NCBI GenBank assembly: GCA_023376005.1
Contig: CM042147.1
Coordinates: 116,439,074-116,503,073, forward strand
Reading direction: 5' to 3'
Length of the DNA: 64,000 bases
DNA from: Doryteuthis pealeii
Lineage: Eukaryota; Mollusca; Cephalopoda; Myopsida; Loliginidae
The notes under the pieces were generated by a model. The model made no database searches, was not told where the DNA came from, and was given only the letters and a program-made list of their open reading frames with translations. Positions 32,424 through 41,926 of this stretch are shown here, one piece after another. Both the position numbers and the translations under genes were made by a program. The number at the start of each line of letters is the position of its first letter. The first letter of the stretch is position 1.

Positions 32424-32676
32424 ATGGTTTAGCTCAGTCTATACATAGTCTATACATCTGCCTAGGAACCACAAGATTCAATATCGGCCCTCGCCAATGC
32501 AGTACATGAGTAGCACAGCTTGGATCTGTGAAGTAAAGTGGGGAGCTGAAGTTAGGTGTGGCACTCCACCTCAAATGCAAAAACAATCTCACCGGTTTAG
32601 TGCCAGTGAAAAGGGGATAGACTCCCTAGCTGTACGGCTGATACTGCCAATGGGCCACTCTGCCGATTTTACTGGC
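32424..32676 (+). repeat. SINE-A
   Basis: A box 'tagctcagtctatacatag' shows a short internal duplication. Then 'agattcaatatcggccctcg', body, and the end 'ccactctgccgattttac'. It abuts the TA of the next mariner-like element. Confidence 0.8.
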
Positions 32677-32913
32677 TAGGGTGAGTCAAAAGTTTTGCAA
32701 TATTTTGGTACATGCTAGTTTGTGGCATGTATATCTCATGTGACCGAAGCAGTTCAAGCCATGGAAGATTCTGGGGCCATTCTCTAAGCCATAGAGACAA
32801 ATCTACTGAGTAGCACTTGGAGAGTATCAGGTGAGCTCGGCATCTCATAGTCCAGTTTGGTTCATCATCTTCAAAGGGTGAAGAAGAGAAAACAAAAAGA
32901 TAGGCAATTAGCT

Positions 32914-33186
32914 TGACCTTGTCAGAGAATTGAAAAAAGCTGTGGAATATGAGGGTGAAAGTGATACCAATTGTAGTTGGTGCACTTGGAATGGTCCCCA
33001 AATGTTTATAAAACAGACTTATAAAAAGAACTGTAAATCATAGGAAGAATTGAAACCATCCAGATAACAGCCTTGTTAAGATCGGGTAGAATACTCAGGA
33101 AAATAATGGAGACCTGAGGAGACTTTTCGCCACTCAGACTGGTGGGAAAAACACTCGATAGAATGAAATAATAATAATAATAATAA
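32914..33186 (+). pseudogene. LINE ORF2 3' fragment, copy 1
   Basis: Frames read DLVRELKK, then after a one-base shift WNMRVKVIPIVVGALGMVPK, then IETIQITALLRSGRILRKIM, ending at a stop and a short (ATA)n tail. This order is the conserved C-terminus of a widespread LINE family. It is frameshifted and has internal stops. Confidence 0.75.
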
Positions 33187-33482
33187 TGTATTGAAGTCAG
33201 TAAGTCTACTGGTAGTTTGAACAACAGCAGCTAACTAAGTACAACTTAAGCAGTGTCCAAGACAGTTGGTATATATAGAAATCAAGAATGACCCATTCAT
33301 GAATTTGGGTGATTCCATTCCTTGAGTTCTGATTGGCTGCTTGATTTGAATGACATTGTCGAGTCTTATAAATATCCTGTCATTCTGCCGTAGACTTTGT
33401 GACTATTCGGGTTTGTATTTAAGTTACAACCGTTTGTTGCCTTGTCTTCCCAGTTCGAAGGTAATTGGAGCTTTAATTATTC
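33187..33482 (+). repeat. Repeat R, shared with 44945-45250
   Basis: Matches about 300 bp at 44945-45250: 'gggtgattccattccttga', 'tgattggctgc', 'cttgttgccttgtct'-like. It has CCAAT-like and 'ttataaat' TATA-like elements at fixed positions in both copies, so it could be an LTR or promoter-bearing end of a retroelement. No terminal TG/CA was defined. Confidence 0.55.
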
Positions 33483-33502
33483 TTCATAATGATAATAATA
33501 AT

Positions 33503-33634
33503 AATCTGGACCCTGCCAGAGAACTGAAAAAGTTATGGAATATGAAAGTCAAAATTATACCAATTGTAGTTGGTGCACTTGGAATGGTCCCAAAAAGATT
33601 GGAAAAAAGTTTGGTAAATCTGGGAATCAGATGA
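33503..33634 (+). pseudogene. LINE ORF2 3' fragment, copy 2
   Basis: A clean open stretch, LDPARELKKLWNMKVKIIP then VVGALGMVPKRLEKSLVNLG, from the same LINE family as 32914-33186 and less damaged. It starts after an (ATA)n run and is followed by the mariner-type right end. Confidence 0.75.
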
Positions 33635-33814
33635 ACTGTGCTTAACATTACTAAAATATTGCAAAACTTTTGACTCACACTATTATATTTTCTAATCTGG
33701 GTTACTATTTTTTATCTTTATTTTTTAGACGGGACCAGTCTGTTTCATATGTTCCTGATCTAATATTTTCTTTAAAGAAAAGTTATATATTATTGCAAAT
33801 TACTAAGTTTGGTT

Positions 33815-33905
33815 ACTTTGTTTAATGGCATATCAACCTTTTGAGTTTGTAGGTTATTTAATGCCAAAGCCATCCTTATAGAAGAACAGTAGTGGTAGTA
33901 TTTAA
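33815..33905 (-). repeat. Repeat C relative, short fragment
   Basis: 'taatggcatatcaacctttt' and 'gttatttaatgccaaag' are the inverse of the C-family end. Confidence 0.5.
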
Positions 33906-33999
33906 GAGATAAACTGGGGTAATATAATTTAGTATTCAGATTAGATTTAAAAAAAGAAATCCCAGATATCAATAATGCTTAAGCTAGTAAAGATGGAAC

Positions 34000-34970
34000 C
34001 ATGATTTCAAATTCACTTCTGAAAAATCTTCCAGTCGCCCAGTGCCAATGTTTATCAATAACGGACTTGGATAGGATTGCAAAATATTTTATTGGTTATC
34101 ATGTTCGCCCAGAAATTCAAACATGAATTTAAAAAAAAAATATATTTAAAAAAATATTTTTAGCCTTTTTTTTTTTTTTAAATATCTAAGTTGCCTAATT
34201 TGTCCAATTACTGTTCATTTTATTTATTTATTTATTCATTTTAATTTTTTTAATCAAAAATGGAATTTAGAAAAAAAAAAAGAAAAAAAGGGGGAGGAAA
34301 AAACGAAATAAAATGAAGCCCAAAAAATTAAAATTGTAGATTAATTTAATCTTTTTTCTCCAGATTTTATGATTATGTTTGGAAGAAAAAAAAAAAAAAA
34401 AAAAAAAAATTTGAACATGAAAATAAAAAAAAAAGAATTAAATTGGCAGGTCTAAAAATTTATGCAAAGAATTATGAAGATTGTATTTCAGACAAGGAGT
34501 TGCAAGCATGTGCATGCATATTGTATGCAGTAATGAAAGAAGTAATAGTGCGTTCAGATCTGTGTAGGGTTAGGGTTAGGCTGTCGGTGTGTGTTGGTAT
34601 TTTCATAATGTAGTTTTGTATGTATCGAAGTGAAAGTATATAAATTACTGGAATTTGCATTTAGATGTGTAATTATAGCTATGTCAGTATAGTCTGTGTG
34701 TATGTGTATCTGTATCAGTGTATAAACGTGCTTGGATATAAGTGTGTGGGTTTTTACATATACACAAATATAGATTTGAGTGTACATACTGGATTTTGAC
34801 AGTCTGTAATATAGGTATACGAGCTTGGGTTGATAATAAATGTTTATGACCTTGTCTAATATGACACAGAATTTATAAGGCAATTTCTATGTAAATAATT
34901 ATTCAGACCAGTTCTAGTTTGGCACAGGGCCACTAAAAAGAGTGCCCTGTTAAACTTGTTAAACTGTGTC
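34000..34970. other. Low-complexity stretch with poly-A tracts
   Basis: A/T homopolymers (34265-34290, 34388-34409) followed by TG-rich simple sequence at 34560-34840. No gene or element end recognised. Confidence 0.5.
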
Positions 34971-34976
34971 CAAATG

Positions 34977-34977
<1 letters not shown>

Positions 34978-35023
<46 letters not shown>
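34978..35023. repeat. (TA)n microsatellite
   Basis: Pure alternating TA run of about 46 bp immediately before the hammerhead-bearing segment. Confidence 0.95.
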
Positions 35024-35027
<4 letters not shown>

Positions 35028-35029
35028 AA

Positions 35030-35075
35030 TCCACAGACACGTGTTTCCGAGGTATCACCTCTCATCAGCGTGGTT
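35030..35075 (-). ncRNA. Hammerhead-like ribozyme with a bulged G
   Basis: Minus strand: stem I CCACG (35073-35069) pairs with TGTGG after the cleavage site (one G.U). Core CTGATGA is at 35068-35062. Stem II GAGGT/ACCTC has a GAT loop, then one extra G before GAAA. Stem III is ACA/TGT. The cleavage triplet is GUC, ending at 35036. Apart from the additional G between stem II and GAAA, the core is complete. Confidence 0.6.
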
Positions 35076-35330
35076 ATACCGTTTAACAGCTACCTCTGGC
35101 TGGGTTCGAGACCTGAATGAACTTTCGTTCATCAATCCTCTTACCTGTACGGCCACAGGCAGCTGTCAAATATGGGAGACTATTTAATCACTACATTTCT
35201 AAGTGGAAATGAAATTCACTAGAGGCCTCAAACTTTATGTAAACAAAGCGAGGTTTAGCTGTATGCCGAATACGGTGAATTTTGCAATTAAATCCCTTCT
35301 AATTAAAGTGCTCAACCAAATTTGGGAGCA
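35076..35330 (-). mobile_element. Probable remainder of the hammerhead-bearing element
   Basis: Sequence on the 5' side of the minus-strand hammerhead, ending at another TA tract. Contains 'cctacctgtggccgtac'-like GC-richer sequence but no ORF I can name. By analogy with 29151-29629 it may be a Penelope-like terminal repeat. Confidence 0.3.
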
Positions 35331-35354
35331 TATATATATATATTTTTTTTTTTA

Positions 35355-35633
35355 ACTAGGACTCTGGAAATGGAACACAAAACCTTGGACTCAGACTCAG
35401 ACTCCTATTTTTTGCACCTTCCATTCTTCTTTATGTTATCAAGTGATTATGGTCACAAAAAAATATAAAACCATGATTTTTTTATAATCTATTCATAAGG
35501 AGTGTGCACTGTATAACTTTACAGACTAAACTAGGGCCATATAAAGTGTAATTTCAACTGAAGTCAGAATTGGTATAGTTTTACCACCTCTGACTCCAGT
35601 GGCCTCTTAATTGCTGTGACTTCACAGCCCTGC
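35355..35633 (-). mobile_element. Second copy of the 'aaggctgtggagt' element
   Basis: Inverse of 17382-17659: it ends 'gacttcacagccctgc' and shares 'ataaggagtgtgcactgtat' and the inverse of 'ggccctagtttagtctgtaa'. Its left end is degraded. Confidence 0.65.
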
Positions 35634-35649
35634 ATGAAACTATACATAC

Positions 35650-35812
35650 TAATGCTCTTGGGAAAAGAATGGATATATCTGTTCTGCTCCCTACACCATA
35701 GTTCTGGTAAATAGTAGGGCAGACTGATTTCTTTAACCTTGGTGAGGCAACCAGTTTAGAAGAAAGAAACCCCTGAATTCAAACCAGCTTTACTCTGCTT
35801 AAAAATGAGATA
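35650..35812 (+). repeat. SINE-B, 3' half
   Basis: 'aaatagtagggcagactgat', 'ttaaccttggtgaggcaacc' and 'gaattcaaaccagctttac' identify the family. The head is missing. Confidence 0.75.
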
Positions 35813-35899
35813 GGAATACTTGATATATAACTGTGCAAACAAATGATTATAGACTAATAAGAAAATAGGTCTAATTTAAAAAAAAAAAGGAATTGAACA

Positions 35900-36449
35900 T
35901 CGATACATATAAAGGGCAGTTGGTATGTACGTATATCCGGTTAAAAATATGAAAATAAAACAATTGACGATAAAGTAAATATATGTAAAGTCGTCGGGGC
36001 AGCCTAATGTCGGTATCAGCCATGGAGCGAGGGAGTCCCCTTTTCACTAGTGCTAGACCAAGGAGATTGTTTTTTGCATCTGAGGTGGAGCGCCACACCT
36101 ACCATCAGCTCCTTACTTTACCGCACAGATCCCTGTGCTACTCATACGCTGAGTTGGCGAGGGCGGGTATTGAACTAGGAACCTTGTGGTTTCTAGACGA
36201 ACACTCTACCGACTGAGCTAACCCAGCCCTTGGTTTTTGGTTTCTGTGCAAAAAATATGAAGATTTGATTTATATTTATGATTTATATATTAAAAAAATC
36301 AAAATATACATAGAAATAGCATTTAAATTCTACTTAAAAATGTCCAGCATTTGTAAATCTCAAAAGTAAACAAATCAATATACCAGGGTTTTCACCACTC
36401 TGTCTACCCAGGTGATGCTGGGTAGCTGTTTATAGTTTATAGTTTCTAA
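35900..36449 (+). mobile_element. Helitron family 2, with nested SINE-A
   Basis: Begins TCGATACATATAAAGGGCAG. Its 3' end has a perfect 7-bp hairpin TACCCAG-gtgatg-CTGGGTA (36405-36424) and CTAA (36446-36449) followed by T. Sister of 31560-32367 ('gaagatttgatttatat' shared). A SINE-A splits it. Confidence 0.75.
35988..36232 (-). repeat. SINE-A nested in Helitron family 2
   Basis: Minus strand: 'gggctgggttagctcagtcgg' region as head (A box), 'agttcaatacccgccctcg', full body, closing at 'aaagtcgtcggggcagcc' on the plus strand. Confidence 0.85.
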
Positions 36450-36507
36450 TATGAATTGAATAAAACATTTAGAAATGAAACAAATTTTGGCATTTAATCT
36501 ATTAAAA

Positions 36508-36605
36508 TGCAAAAACAATATCCATGGTCTGGTGCTAGGGAAAAGGGGTTAGACTCCCTCGCAGCGTGGCTGATGCCAACAATAGGTCACTCTACATACT
36601 TTACT
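36508..36605 (+). repeat. SINE-A, 3' end only
   Basis: 'gcaaaaacaatatccatgg' to 'gtcactctacatactttac'. It lacks the tRNA-like head. Confidence 0.7.
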
Positions 36606-36691
36606 TAAATAGTTTCAAGAAACCATTTTTATGTAATAATAGTCATCATTTGTTTGCACATTTATATGGTTTCAAGTATTCCAATCTTATC

Positions 36692-36860
36692 TATCTATTA
36701 ATAATAGAGATTTGCTTCCGGTTTTTGTCTGTAACAAAAATTACGTCACTGCTTACATCACATTACCCAACACATAATCCAACGTCATAACAGAATAAAT
36801 ATACTCAAAATGTGAGCATGCAACATTAGACAATCCTCATTGTTTCAATAAATAGATGCC
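36692..36860 (+). repeat. Helitron 5'-end relative
   Basis: 'tattaataatagagatttgc' and 'gtttttgtctgtaacaaaaa' parallel the 5' end of Helitron family 1. No 3' hairpin is found, so only the 5' part is supported. Confidence 0.4.
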
Positions 36861-37373
36861 AGGCATTATATATTTATATATAGATTGTTTTATTCTAATA
36901 TAATATTTAAAGTAATCAGAACTGTTTCCATTTCAAATTGTCTTTCTTTCTTTTTTTTTTTTACTCCTTTAATAAATTTGACGATTTTACATACTTATGG
37001 TACACACTCTATGATATTGAATTTTCAGCTCACATCCCTCAGGCAATATATTTTAAAAAATTATTTTTACATCGCCGAGAGGGCGTCTTTTTATTTTGCT
37101 CATAATATATTGTTAAACAAATAAAACAAACCCGAATCTGTTCATTGTCTAAGCTGCTTAGATCATTGCCTGTGGCTGGACATAGAATCTGATGGAATGA
37201 CCGACTTTGCCTAGACAACACACGATAGATGAAAAGATCTTGAATGACAAATTATTGTGAATAATATTTTATTGTCAGCGACAGTTCCAAATTAACACAG
37301 ACAGGGTAGAGAGAGTGAGAGAGGGGGTGAATTGTCTCAGCAGGGACCCGAGCTTGTCTGAATGCTTTGGTTG

Positions 37374-38100
37374 ACTGCAACTTGTGTGTTGCTTTTATGT
37401 GGGTTTTGTCCACTTTGTCTTAGATTGTCAAAAAACACATTAAGTGTAGGTGTCATGACCTGGTATCAGCAAAGTTCATTTGAAGTGTTGATGCCAAAGT
37501 CTTTATACATTATTACATTGTTATATTCAAATTTTTATATACTTGTAGGCCTATGCTGCATCGATTAAGATAGGCTAATGGTTAATTTCGGACTGAAGGT
37601 GAAGATTTGAAGCATTATGATGAAAATGTGTGTTGCTTTTATGTGGGTTTTGTCCACTATGTCTTATCAGTTCATCAAATTAATGAGCTTTCATTAATTA
37701 AGTGTAGGTTGTATGACCTGGTGGCAACAAAGTTCACTTGATTCAAGTGTTGATGCCAACGTCTTATATATTGTTACATTGTCATATTCAAATTTTATAC
37801 ACCTCTTCATCACCATTGCTCCCTGGTCCACTCTGACCCGGAGTGGTAGTACCTGTTAGGGTCCCATCTATGGGTTAAATAGAAAAACATGAGTTTTATA
37901 AAAAAAATTGTATTATCCATTAAGAATTGATTTATTTCAAAACTTTATTGGCATTAAATGACCCACTGAGGTTGATATGCCGTAAAACAAAACAAACCAA
38001 ACCAATCAAATTTTATATACTTCTAGGCCTATGCTGCATTGATTAATATAAGCTAATGACTAATTTGGAACTGAAGGTGAATTTGAAGTATTAGCAATAG
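37374..38100 (+). repeat. Tandem duplication, about 250-bp unit, second copy split
   Basis: 'gtgttgcttttatgtgggtt' occurs at 37386 and 37630. 'aggcctatgctgcat' occurs at 37547 and 38025. The second unit is interrupted by a repeat C. The copies differ by small indels and one unit has an extra 'attaatgagctttcattaat' hairpin. Confidence 0.8.
37800..38008 (+). repeat. Repeat C, 3' half, inserted in tandem unit
   Basis: 'ccattgctccctggtccac' to 'gttgatatgccgtaaaac' with an A/C-rich tail. The host sequence 'caaattttata' stands on both sides, consistent with a target-site duplication of about 11-14 bp and retroposition. Confidence 0.8.
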
Positions 38101-38296
38101 TAATATTAAGGACTTGAATGCACGCATTCACACAAATCATAGTGCAAATGGCCACTTAAATTTCAAACTAATCAAATGTTTTTTTTCTACTAACGGTCAG
38201 TCTAGTACATGTAAAAATCCATGAATTTCAATCTTTTCTCTGTTTTCTTTTATTTACTCCCCCCTTTTTTTTCTTCTTTTTTTTTTTTTTCATTAG

Positions 38297-38401
38297 GGCA
38301 TATGTGATGTGTGTAAGGTTACCAAAGAGAACGTGCACCTGAATGCTAAATGTACACATGGATTATTTATGCCGAATAAAAATGCAAATCTCGATATGTG
38401 T
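38297..38401 (+). CDS. Candidate internal exon, cysteine-rich, unrecognised
   Basis: A long pyrimidine tract (38233-38290) ends in cattag, followed by 105 nt open in one frame (35 codons, phase 0 at both ends) and then a consensus donor gtgagt at 38402. The peptide starts GICDVCKVTKENVHLNAKC and continues THGLF...LDMC; CxxC plus later Cys/His suggests metal binding or disulfides. Same strand and phase as the candidate first exon at 12798. I do not recognise the family, and read-through past the donor stays open for nine further codons. Confidence 0.45.
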
Positions 38402-38436
38402 GTGAGTGTGGTGGTATATATTAATTAGAGATGCAT

Positions 38437-38462
38437 AAGTGTGTGTGTGTGTGTGTGTGTGT
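38437..38462. repeat. (GT)n microsatellite
   Basis: Simple gtgt run just downstream of the candidate exon. Confidence 0.9.
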
Positions 38463-39199
38463 GGAGTCATGAACATGCATACATTATCACATGATTGTAT
38501 GCTCCTTTGCCTCTTCTCTCTGCTTGCTTGTCTCCTCTCCCTGCTCGCTTGCTTTATCCGTGTTTGAGACCATTTATATTTGTTGGTTTAGCATGAAGTT
38601 CCTTTGTTTACACATTATCACTTTCTGTCCCCCTCTCCATTTTGAATATGTGAGCCTTGTAAAAATATTAATTTTGTCTTTACTAAGCAACTCTGCTGTT
38701 TGTATAGTTCTATGGCATTTTATGGCTGCATGTGCATAAAGTGTTAAAAAGTTAACCGTGCTTGATTACGGGCAGTTTCTCGGCTATGGGATTTTCACAC
38801 CAGCCAGTTTTTGATTATCGCATAGACGAGACATTGTCAGTAACCAAGCGCCGGTGTATGTGAAAGACAGAAATCAGACTATAAAAGCTGAAAGTAGATG
38901 AAATTAATTTTTTTCTGATATAAAAATCTGTTTTCAAATGCCTTTAAAGTAATAAAAAATTTCATCATTCGCATCTGATGAGTCGGGAGATTTAGAATAT
39001 TTGTCTAAGCTCCGTGAAATAGACTATAATGCTAAATCTCTAAGTCTTTTGTTATTTATTTACTCATATATTTGCTCTGTGACTCTAACATTAAGAGCAC
39101 ACATTGAGCTCTCAAACTGCGACTTGGTTTTGTTTAAATAAAACTCTTGTGTCGGAAGTATTGGAGGAGGAAAATTCTGAATACAAACCTGTTAAAACA

Positions 39200-39487
39200 C
39201 GGGTTCAAATAAAATGAGTGATATTTATTCAGCCAATGCTGCAGTGTTTCAATCTGTTTAGTAGATCTTCTTCAGGGCTTTTGTTGATATAAGGAAAAGG
39301 AAAATTTATCACAGAATAATAAGGAGACTGTGATAGTTGTTGTTGATCAGTTTGGTTACAATGTTTTGAATGGAAAGTTAGCACTCTTAAAATAGTTCGA
39401 AATGTATGAGACGCTAGGATAAACGGTTTTGAAGGATGATGTCAAACATTCTCTTAAGTTTTGTATGAGAGAGAGAGAGAGAGAGAG

Positions 39488-39527
<40 letters not shown>

Positions 39528-39745
39528 GAAATGTGAGTAGATTAATTGTTTTTCATTTGGGTGTCTGTGTGACCATGTGTGTGTGTGTGTGTATGTTTTA
39601 TCCTAGCATCTCATAAATTTCGAACTAGTCTCCTTATTATTCTGTGATAAATTTTACTTTTCCTTATATCAACAAAAGTCTTGAAGAAGATCCACCAAAC
39701 AGATTGAAACACTGCAGTGTTGGCTGAATAAATATCACTCATTTG
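39200..39745. repeat. Inverted repeat with simple-repeat centre
   Basis: 39203-39425 (inverse of 'gaatgatatttattcagcc'-like sequence) mirrors 39597-39745, including 'tattattctgtgataaattt' and 'gattgaaacactgcagtg'. The centre is (GA)n(GT)n at 39470-39526. A related single arm is at 48238-48425. The arrangement resembles inverted terminal repeats of Penelope-like elements. Assignment is tentative. Confidence 0.7.
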
Positions 39746-39804
39746 TGTTTTTTGAAAATTTTTTCGCTATTTTACATACTGTCAGATTCACTTCCATTTT
39801 CCTC

Positions 39805-39808
<4 letters not shown>

Positions 39809-39849
<41 letters not shown>
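39809..39849. repeat. (TA)n microsatellite
   Basis: Alternating TA between two palindromic elements. Confidence 0.95.
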
Positions 39850-39852
<3 letters not shown>

Positions 39853-39887
39853 ATTTGTTGAGTTTTTAAAGATAAATGTTTATTATA

Positions 39888-39932
39888 GACAGCTACCCAG
39901 GTTTCTTGCTAGGTCGCAATCATCAGGTTGTC
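39888..39932 (-). ncRNA. Type I hammerhead ribozyme, left arm
   Basis: Minus strand: stem I GACAAC/GCTGTC (one mismatch), core CTGATGA intact, stem II TTGC/GCAA with GACCTA loop, GAAA, stem III ACC/GGT with TG loop, cleavage after the A of GUA. The stem I mismatch (A opposite C) is the only flaw. Confidence 0.75.
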
Positions 39933-40020
39933 AAATTAGATCCCATGGTGTTTATTGAAGATCTTTTCTTAAGATTAAGATTAAGAAAAAATCTTCAATA
40001 AACACCATGGGATCTAATTT

Positions 40021-40065
40021 GACAGCATGATGATTGCGACCTAGCAAGAAACCTGGGTAGCTGTC
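40021..40065 (+). ncRNA. Type I hammerhead ribozyme, right arm, core-mutated
   Basis: Stem I GACAGC (40021-40026) pairs perfectly with GCTGTC (40060-40065). Stem II TTGC/GCAA is at 40034-40037 and 40044-40047. GAAA is at 40048-40051 and stem III ACC/GGT follows. The core reads ATGATGA instead of CTGATGA, so the catalytic C3 is lost. The arm has the intact stem and the broken core, the reverse of the left arm. Confidence 0.75.
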
Positions 40066-40105
40066 TATAATAAACATTTATCTTTAAAAACTCAACAAAT
40101 TAAAT

Positions 40106-41342
40106 AAATATTAGCTCTCACAATTTGTGATTGAGCACTGTATTTTCTTTGTTTCATCACAAAAAAATTTGTTTTTATATATATATATATTCATCCATTC
40201 ACAAATAAATATGAGATGATGAGTCACTGTTGCAAAATCCGTTTGTGTCCATTTGCTGATCCTTTCGTTTTTATTCTCATGTACAATGGATTCATTGGAT
40301 CACAAAATTAGTTATAAAAAGTACCTTTTGTACTGAACGGAGTTCTTCATAACTGATAAACAGACATGATAGTTGAGGACAAATATGACTGTCTATATCT
40401 TGATATGTGTCATATAATATGACATGCGGAATACACATGCAACTGTGTATGTATATATATTGTGTGTATATATATATATATATATATATACACAACTTTA
40501 GTATCAGCCTGTATATGAGTAGAGTCTGCCCATTCATGACACTTTGTGCCATTGTATATTAGCCATTGCAAGCACATACATTGTAAGAGTATATCTGCCA
40601 GAGTTAATGTGTTTGTGTATGTGAATGTTTCCTCTTGAGATGTTTTGATGTTTGTAGATATTAAAAGCCGTTCCAGCATAAATTGTCTCTTGGATATTGG
40701 CAAGCCATCCTCTGTTTTCCATTATTTCTTAACGGTCCGGTTTAATTATTAATAAAACAGAACTGTTTAGGTATTCAAGATGGCGGAAGCTAATACTGTT
40801 TCTCTTTTTCATTGGACAACTAATCTCTTTTTCGCTATCCCCCCACCCTCACTCCCCCTCCCTTCACCATCACTGTCCCCCCCGCCCCCCTTTCCTCCAT
40901 TACACAAATGTGTCCTCTGGACAATAACAGCAAACATTGGCCAATATGTTGACCAATATTGGGTCTGTGCCAAATGGATGGTGTTGGGGTGGTGGGTGTG
41001 TGTGTGGGGGGAGGGGTTAAGAATAAAAGAGGAAATGCTCAAGTGATGGTCAATTCTATCACTTTGTTGGAAAGAAATCAGGAAGCGAGGACGGAAAAGG
41101 TAAGGGGGTCGTCGGAAAGATGGACATGTGAATGTTCCTCTGGAAATCCCGGGTTTGTTATGTCCTCGATTTCAAAGGTGTTTGTCCTTGACACAAAATA
41201 ATGGCTTTTTATCTGGTTAGGTGAATGTGTAGGTGTAGCTCGGGTGTGTGGGTTACAAAGACCTGAGAATCCTTTGATATGGGCAAAAATAATGATGAAA
41301 TCTGAATCAATGATTCGGCACTGGCAGACATCCATCGGTTTT
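40106..41342. other. Interval without supported gene
   Basis: Contains TA tracts (about 40465-40490), a C-rich stretch at 40845-40895 and G-rich 40985-41020. A short purine-rich 'gcgaggacggaaaag/gtaagg' donor-like site at 41100 has no supporting frame. Confidence 0.4.
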
Positions 41343-41659
41343 GTCAACAGTAGAAAAGATAATGGTGAAAATTTATTTTCGTTTACACTGATTGTATCAG
41401 ATTGTAATCATTGTCAATTAAAAAAAAAAAAAAAAAAAAATTGCCTCAAAAATTGCTACCCGGTGACTATCAAAATAACAACCCCAGCTCGTCGTAATTC
41501 TTGTTTATTTATCGTAATTTGTCGTAATTCTTGTTTAGATATGAAGATGGATATATAGTTTGTCAACAGTAGAAAAGATAATAGTGAAAATTTATTTTCG
41601 TTTACACTGATTGTATCAGATCGTAATCAATGTCAATTAAAAAAAAAAAAAAAAAAAAT
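41343..41659 (+). repeat. Duplicated segment ending in poly-A, two copies
   Basis: 'gtcaacagtagaaaagataa' to 'gtcaattaaaaaaaa' occurs at 41343-41440 and 41560-41659. Both copies end in about 20 A, and 120 bp lie between them. Ending in poly-A suggests a retroposed or 3'-tail-derived unit. Confidence 0.85.
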
Positions 41660-41689
41660 TGAGGTAATTTATGAGGAAGTCGGTATTTG

Positions 41690-41925
41690 CCTCATACCCC
41701 ACTTGTATGGGCTGGGCACAAGGCCTCTTTTAACGTGGACCCACCCACAAGCCGAAGATCATGGGTGGGAAAGAACAAAAATTGCGTCAATCCCCTTGGC
41801 ATTCCCCCTCAAGGGGGGGCACCTCAGGCGCTGAGCAATAAACCCAGCTCTGCCCCTTTAAGTCAAGGGGGCAGGTATTGCCTGGGGGGATAGCCCCCTG
41901 GGACCGACGCTATTAATTCAACACA
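41690..41925 (+). repeat. Repeat D
   Basis: 'cccacttgtatgggctgggc', 'aagccgaagatcatgggtgg', 'gcctcaggcgctgagcaat' and 'gtattgcctgggggga'. It is joined directly to a headless SINE-A at its 3' side. Confidence 0.8.
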
Positions 41926-41926
41926 C

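Larger units (their letters stand above)
32679..33680. mobile_element. mariner-type TIR element containing LINE tails, 1002 bp
   Basis: The left end 'gggtgagtcaaaagttttgc' (32679) is the inverse of the right end '...gcaaaacttttgactcacac' (33680), each flanked by TA (32677-32678, 33681-33682). The first 60 bp after the left end match the mariner at 30908. The interior carries two LINE C-terminal fragments separated by a 300-bp repeat that recurs at 44945. No transposase is present. Confidence 0.75.
39850..40105. repeat. Near-perfect palindrome, 123-125 bp arms, 8-bp centre
   Basis: 39850-39972 is the inverse of 39981-40105. The loop is gattaaga. Only about two substitutions separate the arms ('catcaggttgtc' against the inverse of 'gacagcatgatg'), so they are recent or gene-converted. 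Each arm contains a hammerhead ribozyme motif, pointing in opposite directions. Confidence 0.95.

Noticed and set aside
38976..39000. 'ctgatgagtcgggag' as hammerhead core
   Set aside because: No stem II closure and no GAAA downstream.
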